A stretch of DNA of 17,933 nucleotides from Draconibacterium orientale (GTDB taxonomy: Bacteria > Bacteroidota > Bacteroidia > Bacteroidales > UBA12170). The stretch spans positions 1-17,933 of the forward strand of contig DYSK01000032.1 of assembly GCA_020718315.1 (NCBI GenBank), given 5' to 3'. Shown here piece after piece: positions 13,389-17,933 of the stretch (positions are counted from its first letter, which is position 1; the number at the start of each line of letters is the position of its first letter). Position numbers and translations under genes: made by a program. Under the pieces are notes generated by a model, which saw only the letters and a program-made list of their open reading frames with translations, was not told the DNA's origin and did no database searches.

Positions 13389-15338
13389 TTATTTTAATAT
13401 GATTCGCCCTAAGCGTTCGGAGATGAGTTTTTGAATATTTTGTTTTTTTAATATGAGCATGATAATTTTTTCTTTTTCCTGATCGGGCGCTTCCTTTAGC
13501 TCGTTTTGTAATTCGTGAATTTCTTGTTCGAGTTTACGCTGTTTGAACGAAAGTACAGAAGTGTTCACGGCTTGTAAAAGCAATTCCTCCTCCGTTACAA
13601 CATGTATTCGCTCTTTGGCCATCCAATTTTCGGAAAGACTGTAGGGTGAGCTTAAAACATCGGCAGCAATTTGAACAATTTCTGCATTCTCGTGGTTTAT
13701 AAACGATTGTTCACTTGGAATGTTTTCTTGTTCAACTCCGCGTTTATAGTCTTGATAAATTTGATCATACAGAGGATTTAGAAAACCTAAGCCATCATCT
13801 TCCAATTGTTCTACAATAAAACCGGCCACATTTACTTCGATGATTGATTCCGGCCCGTCTTCGTTTTCTCTGAATCGGTAGTCAAAAGATTTGTTTCCGT
13901 AAAGCAGAAGTAGCCGAATGAGGTTTTCTTCCTGATAGGATAAGGGGGTTTTATTTTCTTGTTTTACTTGTTTTGGTCTTTGCTCCGAAGGCGATGGTTG
14001 CTGAGGCACAAAAGCAAGTTTTGTTTCCTGATTGTTTTTACGAAGTCTTTTGTTCAGGTCGTTTACAAGTGCTTGTTCGGGTATATCAAGCAAAACAGAA
14101 CATTCCTGAACATACAACGTTCGCATAATCTCATCGGGAATGATGGAAATAGTTTGTACAATTTCCTTGATAAGTTCTCCTTTTTTTATCGGATCGCTAG
14201 CGGCTTCTTCGTGCAAAAGTCGGGTTTTAAAGCGGATAAAATCGTCGGCCTGACTGGCTAAAAACGTGGCTACTTCTGTTGCCGAATGCGATCGGGCAAA
14301 ACTATCGGGATCTTCTCCTTGCGGAAAAAGCACAATCTTCACATTCATGCCTTGTTCCAAAATCATGTCAATTCCTCGGAAAGAGGCTTTTATTCCTGCC
14401 GTATCTCCATCGTAAAGAATGGAAATATTTGAAGTAAATCGCTTGATCAGTTTTATTTGTTCCGATGTTAGTGATGTGCCGGAGCTGGCAACCACGTTTT
14501 CAATTCCGCTTTGGTGCAACGAAATAACATCAGTATATCCTTCTACCAAAAAACAGTTGTCTTGTTTTAAAATTTCTTGACGCGCAAAATAGATTCCGTA
14601 CAGGACTTTGCTCTTGTTGTAGATATCCGATTCGGGCGAGTTGAGGTATTTGGCGGCACTTTTGTCGGAAGTTAAAATTCTACCCCCGAAACCGACAATT
14701 CTTCCAGATAAATTGTGGATAGGAAACATGACCCGTCCTTTAAATCGATCGAATAGCTTGTTGTTTTCTTTTACAATGGTTAGCCCGGTTTTTTCGAGCG
14801 ATCGCAAAGGATACGAATTGGTTTGTGCATAATCTGTAAAAGCAGTCCATTCGTCCGGGCTGTAACCCAACTCAAATTTTTTGATAAGTAGATCGCTCAA
14901 TCCTCTTTCGCGCAGATAGGACAGTCCTATCGCTTTTCCTTTGGGGTTTTCCCACACCGTGTTGACGAAAAAATCTTTCGCAAATTCGGAAACAAGAAAT
15001 AAACTTTCGCGCTCTGTTGTTGCTTTTTGTTGTTCGACCGATTGATCTTGTTCTTCGATAGGAATTTGATACTTCCTAGCCAAATACTTTAATGCTTCAG
15101 GATAGCTGAAATGCTCATGCTCCATTAAGAATTTAGAAGAATTGCCTGCAGCGCCACAACCAAAACATTTGTAGATTCCTTTTGCCGGCGAAACGGTAAA
15201 AGAGGGTGTTTTTTCGTTGTGAAAGGGACAGTTTCCCAAAAGATTTGCGCCTCGTCGTTTGAGCGAAACAAACTCGCCAACAACCTCTTCAATTCGGGCG
15301 GTTTCAAGAATGAGTTGTATCGTTTCTGCTGGTATCAA
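13389..15338 (-). CDS. dnaG: DNA primase DnaG
   Basis: DnaG makes the RNA primers for lagging-strand synthesis with the replicative helicase. The 649-residue chain has the N-terminal zinc-binding CHC2 domain (CPFH at 37-40 and CFGC at 58-61), the core with RFKGRVMFPI and FGGR, and the TOPRIM active site (LVEGYTDV with E266; LYDGDTAG with D310 and D312). The C-terminal ~180 residues are helical and would form the helicase-interaction region. The start is TTG 15338, since no ATG or GTG lies upstream in frame and MIPAETIQLILETARIEEVV matches the typical Bacteroidota N-terminus. A perfect -7 element precedes it. The cyclase-like gene follows 21 nt downstream. Confidence 0.96.
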   Translation of the reverse strand: MIPAETIQLILETARIEEVVGEFVSLKRRGANLLGNCPFHNEKTPSFTVSPAKGIYKCFGCGAAGNSSKFLMEHEHFSYPEALKYLARKYQIPIEEQDQSVEQQKATTERESLFLVSEFAKDFFVNTVWENPKGKAIGLSYLRERGLSDLLIKKFELGYSPDEWTAFTDYAQTNSYPLRSLEKTGLTIVKENNKLFDRFKGRVMFPIHNLSGRIVGFGGRILTSDKSAAKYLNSPESDIYNKSKVLYGIYFARQEILKQDNCFLVEGYTDVISLHQSGIENVVASSGTSLTSEQIKLIKRFTSNISILYDGDTAGIKASFRGIDMILEQGMNVKIVLFPQGEDPDSFARSHSATEVATFLASQADDFIRFKTRLLHEEAASDPIKKGELIKEIVQTISIIPDEIMRTLYVQECSVLLDIPEQALVNDLNKRLRKNNQETKLAFVPQQPSPSEQRPKQVKQENKTPLSYQEENLIRLLLLYGNKSFDYRFRENEDGPESIIEVNVAGFIVEQLEDDGLGFLNPLYDQIYQDYKRGVEQENIPSEQSFINHENAEIVQIAADVLSSPYSLSENWMAKERIHVVTEEELLLQAVNTSVLSFKQRKLEQEIHELQNELKEAPDQEKEKIIMLILKKQNIQKLISERLGRIILK

Positions 15339-15354
15339 ACTAAAGGATTTCTTA

Positions 15355-15362
15355 CAAAAATA
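15355..15362 (-). promoter_or_regulatory. -7 promoter element upstream of dnaG
   Basis: On the minus strand this reads TATTTTTG, a perfect TAnnTTTG match. Transcription would begin about 10 nt before the TTG start at 15338. The -33 element is not clear. Confidence 0.4.
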
Positions 15363-15397
15363 ACATTTATCGGCGTATATTTATATTTTCAATTCTT

Positions 15398-15422
15398 AAA
15401 AACCCAAGGCTTTCTTGTTTTT
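15398..15422 (-). terminator. Possible weak terminator between the PurF-like gene and dnaG
   Basis: AAAAACCCAAG (15398-15408) and CTTGTTTTT (15414-15422) pair with a 2-nt bulge around the loop GCTTT, and run into a T tract on either strand. The stem is AT-rich, so strength is doubtful. It lies 50 nt past the PurF-like stop. Confidence 0.3.
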
Positions 15423-15472
15423 GAGATACGACTAAAAAAACTCCGAAACGTGCATGCCCCGAAAACGAACAT

Positions 15473-17374
15473 TTAATAAGCTCGACCGCCTTTTCCTTCA
15501 ATATAATTGATAAAGCTGGTGTTTACCACTTTGTTGCCGCCAGGTGTGGGGTAATTGCCCGTAAAATACCAGTCGCCTTTGTGATCGGGCAATGCCAAAT
15601 GCAAATCTTCAATACTTTGAAAAATCACTTTCACTTTTGCTTTCACTTTTTTGGGAGTAACCAATTGTGCTATTTTTTCAGAAATTTGCTCTGCGGTAAA
15701 TGGTTTGTAAATGGCTTTTACGTGATTACGAACCTGTTCTTTAGGCAGATTTTCTTGTGCTTTGCATTTGAGATACACTTCGTTGATGATGGACTCTTGG
15801 TGACTTGCTTTCAGTAATTCCATGACGGCTTTAAATGCGATGAAATCGCCCAAACGAGCCATATCAATGCCGTAGCAATCGGGATATCGAATTTGTGGCG
15901 CCGAAGAAACCACAATAATTTCGGTTGGCCCCAGCCGATCGAGTATGCTGATAATGGATTGTTTTAAGGTTGTTCCGCGAACAATGGAATCGTCGATAAT
16001 AACTAGTTTGTCTTCGTCTTTTCGAATGGAACCATAAGTGATATCGTACACATGACCAACCAAATCGTCGCGTTGATTGTCTTGCGTAATGAAAGTACGT
16101 AATTTCATGTCTTTAACGGCTACGGTTTCGATGCGTGGCGAAAAGAGCATAATTTCTTCCAGATTTTCTTTGTTTAATTTATCGCCCAGCTCCAATACTT
16201 TGTCAGCTTTTAGTCTGTTGCAATAAATATTCAATTCTTCCACCATTCCTTGAAAAGCCACCGCGGCGGTATTCGGAATATACGAAAAAACGGTATTCCG
16301 AATATCGTGATGAATTGTTTTTAGAATCGTTGGCGTAATTAATGCGCCTAATTTTTTTCGTTCTTTGTAAATATCCTTGTCGGTTCCCCGACTGAAATAG
16401 ATACGCTCGAACGTACAGGCTTTTTTGATTTGCGGTTTTTGAACTTCTATTTCTTCTACAATGTTGTTGTGTTTCACAATCAAAGCATGACCGGGTTTTA
16501 ATTCCTTTATTTTATCGCCCGAAACATTTAGACTTGTTTCGATAACCGGACGTTCTGAAGCAGCAACCACAATGTCGTCGTCAACATAATAAAAAGCGGG
16601 GCGAATTCCGGCCGGATCGCGCAGGATAAAGCCGTCGCCATGACCAAGCAGCCCGGTGATAACATAACCGCCGTCCCAATCGCTCGATGCTTTTCGTAAA
16701 ATATTGGCAATATTCAAGCCGTCGGCTATTTGGTGGGTAATCTCTTCTTTCGAAAAGCCTTCGTATTTGTATCGTCTGTACAATTCTTCGTTTTCCTCGT
16801 CGAGGAAATGGCCAATTTTTTCGAGCATGGTAATGGTGTCCGACGTTTCGGTGGGATATTGTCCAAAACTGACCAATCGGTCGAAGAGTTCGTTCACATT
16901 GGTGAGATTGAAATTTCCTGAAAGGATTAAATTTCGGGTTTTCCAATTGTTTACTCTAAGAACAGGATGAATACTCTCGATGGAATTTTTTCCGAAAGTG
17001 CCATAACGTAGGTGTCCCATAAAAACTTCTCCGGTAAAACGGTGGTTCATTTTCAGGTATCCCACATCGTTGAGCAAACTGGGATTATGCTGTTCCAATT
17101 GAACAAAAGGTTCGTAGGCTTTGTGGAAAATATCTTTAAGTGGCGAATTTGAATTGGAGCGTTCGCGACTGATGTACTTATAACCGGGAGGCATTCCGAG
17201 TTTTACATTTACTATTCCGGCTCCATCCTGACCGCGATTGTGCTGCTTTTGCATTAGTAAATGCATTTTGTTCATTCCCCAAAGAGGAGTTCCGTATTCG
17301 GCAAGGTAATATTCTAATGGTTTGCGTAAACGTAAAAAGGCAATTCCGCATTCGTGTTTTAGCTGGTCGCTCAT
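15473..17374 (-). CDS. PurF-like amidophosphoribosyltransferase, long Bacteroidota type
   Basis: PurF makes phosphoribosylamine from PRPP and glutamine, the first step of purine synthesis. The N-terminal class II glutamine amidotransferase begins at Cys9 (HECGIAFLRL), so an eight-residue propeptide must be removed to expose the nucleophile. RGQDGAGI (47-54), GHLRYGT (120-126) and SGNFNLTN (152-159) are the expected Ntn motifs, and RDPAGIRP (252-259) and FERIYFSRGTD (322-332) the expected linkers. The phosphoribosyltransferase PRPP loop is VIIDDSIVRGTTL (458-470). At 633 residues it is well beyond the usual 470-505, with insertions between domains and an extra C-terminal ~100 residues. It may be the main PurF or a second paralogue, as some Bacteroidota carry two; the window cannot decide. 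No other pur genes are adjacent. Confidence 0.85.
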   Translation of the reverse strand: MSDQLKHECGIAFLRLRKPLEYYLAEYGTPLWGMNKMHLLMQKQHNRGQDGAGIVNVKLGMPPGYKYISRERSNSNSPLKDIFHKAYEPFVQLEQHNPSLLNDVGYLKMNHRFTGEVFMGHLRYGTFGKNSIESIHPVLRVNNWKTRNLILSGNFNLTNVNELFDRLVSFGQYPTETSDTITMLEKIGHFLDEENEELYRRYKYEGFSKEEITHQIADGLNIANILRKASSDWDGGYVITGLLGHGDGFILRDPAGIRPAFYYVDDDIVVAASERPVIETSLNVSGDKIKELKPGHALIVKHNNIVEEIEVQKPQIKKACTFERIYFSRGTDKDIYKERKKLGALITPTILKTIHHDIRNTVFSYIPNTAAVAFQGMVEELNIYCNRLKADKVLELGDKLNKENLEEIMLFSPRIETVAVKDMKLRTFITQDNQRDDLVGHVYDITYGSIRKDEDKLVIIDDSIVRGTTLKQSIISILDRLGPTEIIVVSSAPQIRYPDCYGIDMARLGDFIAFKAVMELLKASHQESIINEVYLKCKAQENLPKEQVRNHVKAIYKPFTAEQISEKIAQLVTPKKVKAKVKVIFQSIEDLHLALPDHKGDWYFTGNYPTPGGNKVVNTSFINYIEGKGGRAY

Positions 17375-17682
17375 GCTTTAATCCTTTGGTTTTGATCTAT
17401 TTTTACGTTCGCAAAGTTTCGCATAAAAAACAGGATAAAAAAACATTTTTTTTGTTTTTTTTTGTTTAAAAAGGAGCTGTACTTTTTCGCTACCAAAAAC
17501 CAGTAGGAGCAAAAAACAGCGTTTAAAAAAAGAACGACACGGCATTTCGATTGAAAAGCTGCATTGATCGTGAACAGCATTTTATCGAAACAATAGAATT
17601 TAGGATGAAATGAAAAGAACAGAAATTGTTTGAAGCCTTTGAATGGATTGGAAAAAAGACTGATTAGAAGTAGAATTAATGC
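17375..17682. other. Gene-free stretch with poly-T tracts and a long imperfect hairpin
   Basis: About 308 bases lie between the start of the PurF-like gene and the stop of the next gene. They hold A/T homopolymer runs (17440-17475), the hairpin listed separately, and a possible weak -7 element for the PurF-like gene (AAACTTTG on the minus strand, 17412-17419, one mismatch). No tRNA or supported coding frame was seen. Confidence 0.6.
17465..17527 (-). terminator. Imperfect inverted repeat, possible terminator of the right-edge gene
   Basis: GCTGT (17476-17480) pairs with ACAGC (17516-17520). Inside it TTTTT/AAAAA, GCT/AGC and CC/GG continue the stem with small bulges around an ~11-nt loop, and TTTAAA on both outer sides can extend it. 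Read on the minus strand, TCCTTTTT follows the hairpin, as expected for termination of the gene ending at 17683. Confidence 0.35.
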
Positions 17683-17933
17683 TTATTTCGTGTCGTTTAT
17701 TTTGGGTTTCGATGCATCTATTTTTAGGATATGGACACTGTCGATTTTCTGATGTTCGATAAATATTTTTTCGCGAAGAAAACTGCTGTCTATTCTGAGA
17801 GTATCGTTTAGAATAAACATGCCGGCGCTTCGTGCGGTAGAGTCGGAAGATTGATTGTGTGGAAAAAGAGCCGGAATTCTGCCGGCGAATAAAAAGCGAT
17901 CTTTGTAGTACTTACTCGGGTATTTATCCACCA
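17683..17933 (-). CDS. C-terminal part of an unidentified protein (cut by window edge)
   Basis: An open frame of 83 codons runs from the right edge to TAA at 17683-17685. An internal GTG at 17931 is available but the frame is open to the edge, so this is treated as the 3' end of a longer gene. The visible segment is polar and mixed (GRIPALFPHNQSSDSTARSA, then FILNDTLRIDSSFLREKIF and IDSVHILKID), without membrane segments or a motif I can name. The codon use resembles neighbouring genes, which supports it being coding. The function is unknown. The hairpin at 17465-17527 could end its transcript. Confidence 0.5.
   Translation of the reverse strand, partial: VDKYPSKYYKDRFLFAGRIPALFPHNQSSDSTARSAGMFILNDTLRIDSSFLREKIFIEHQKIDSVHILKIDASKPKINDTK

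Noticed and set aside
12435..15338. Possible Pycsar-type antiphage pair around the cyclase-like gene
   Set aside because: Neither neighbour (dnaG, kbl) encodes a TIR, membrane or other effector domain, so the locus does not have the required architecture.
17371..17580. 69-residue minus-strand open frame before the PurF-like gene
   Set aside because: It is Lys/Phe-rich, spans poly-T tracts and the hairpin, and overlaps the PurF-like start; no family resemblance.
17920..17931. TTATCCACC, close to a DnaA box
   Set aside because: It is one base off TTATCCACA, single, and lies in a coding frame at the edge; not enough for an origin.

Overview
The window looks like chromosomal DNA of an AT-rich Bacteroidota bacterium, most likely of the Bacteroidales/Marinilabiliales kind. 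The clues are the proteins (a DUF4494-type protein, a phylum-typical 633-residue PurF-like enzyme, RsgA/YbeY/MnmG/DnaG sequences of Bacteroidota style), several copies of the phylum's TAnnTTTG -7 promoter element, and the absence of clear Shine-Dalgarno sequences. The organism assignment is inference from protein style. I see no rRNA, tRNA, CRISPR array, insertion sequence or prophage.

Layout. (1) 1-2370, minus strand: a tight rsgA > CBS-domain protein > BamA/TamA-like outer-membrane protein operon with 1-nt gaps; the last gene runs off the left edge. (2) 2453-4733, plus strand: a PrsW-like membrane protein, a DUF4494-type small protein, an RsbW-like ATP-binding protein and the rRNA-maturation RNase YbeY. 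(3) 4790-7621, plus strand: mnmG (gidA), with a near-perfect parS centromere site just upstream and a weaker parS-like site just downstream, followed by a zinc-ribbon methyltransferase whose GTG start lies inside the second site. (4) 7842-10416, plus strand: a ferredoxin-NADP-reductase-like flavoprotein and a single-chain aconitase/isopropylmalate-dehydratase-family enzyme, closed by a strong bidirectional terminator. (5) 10443-17374, minus strand: inorganic pyrophosphatase, 2-amino-3-ketobutyrate CoA ligase, an unrecognised protein resembling a divergent class III nucleotide cyclase, DNA primase (dnaG) and the PurF-like amidotransferase. (6) 17375-17933: a gene-free stretch with a long imperfect hairpin, then the C-terminus of an unidentified protein cut by the right edge.

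Most genes are housekeeping: ribosome assembly and RNA maturation (rsgA, ybeY), tRNA wobble modification (mnmG), replication (dnaG), purine synthesis (purF-like), pyrophosphate removal (ppa) and threonine/glycine metabolism (kbl). The least ordinary items are the pair of parS-like sites bracketing mnmG, which suggests an origin-proximal, ParB-bound locus; the cyclase-like protein behind dnaG, which keeps both metal-binding aspartates and the catalytic arginine but has lost the purine-specifying residues; and the PrsW-like protein with a changed glutamate pair. I found no convincing defence system or other multi-gene novelty. Four genes (rsgA, ybeY, the methyltransferase, dnaG) appear to start at GTG or TTG.
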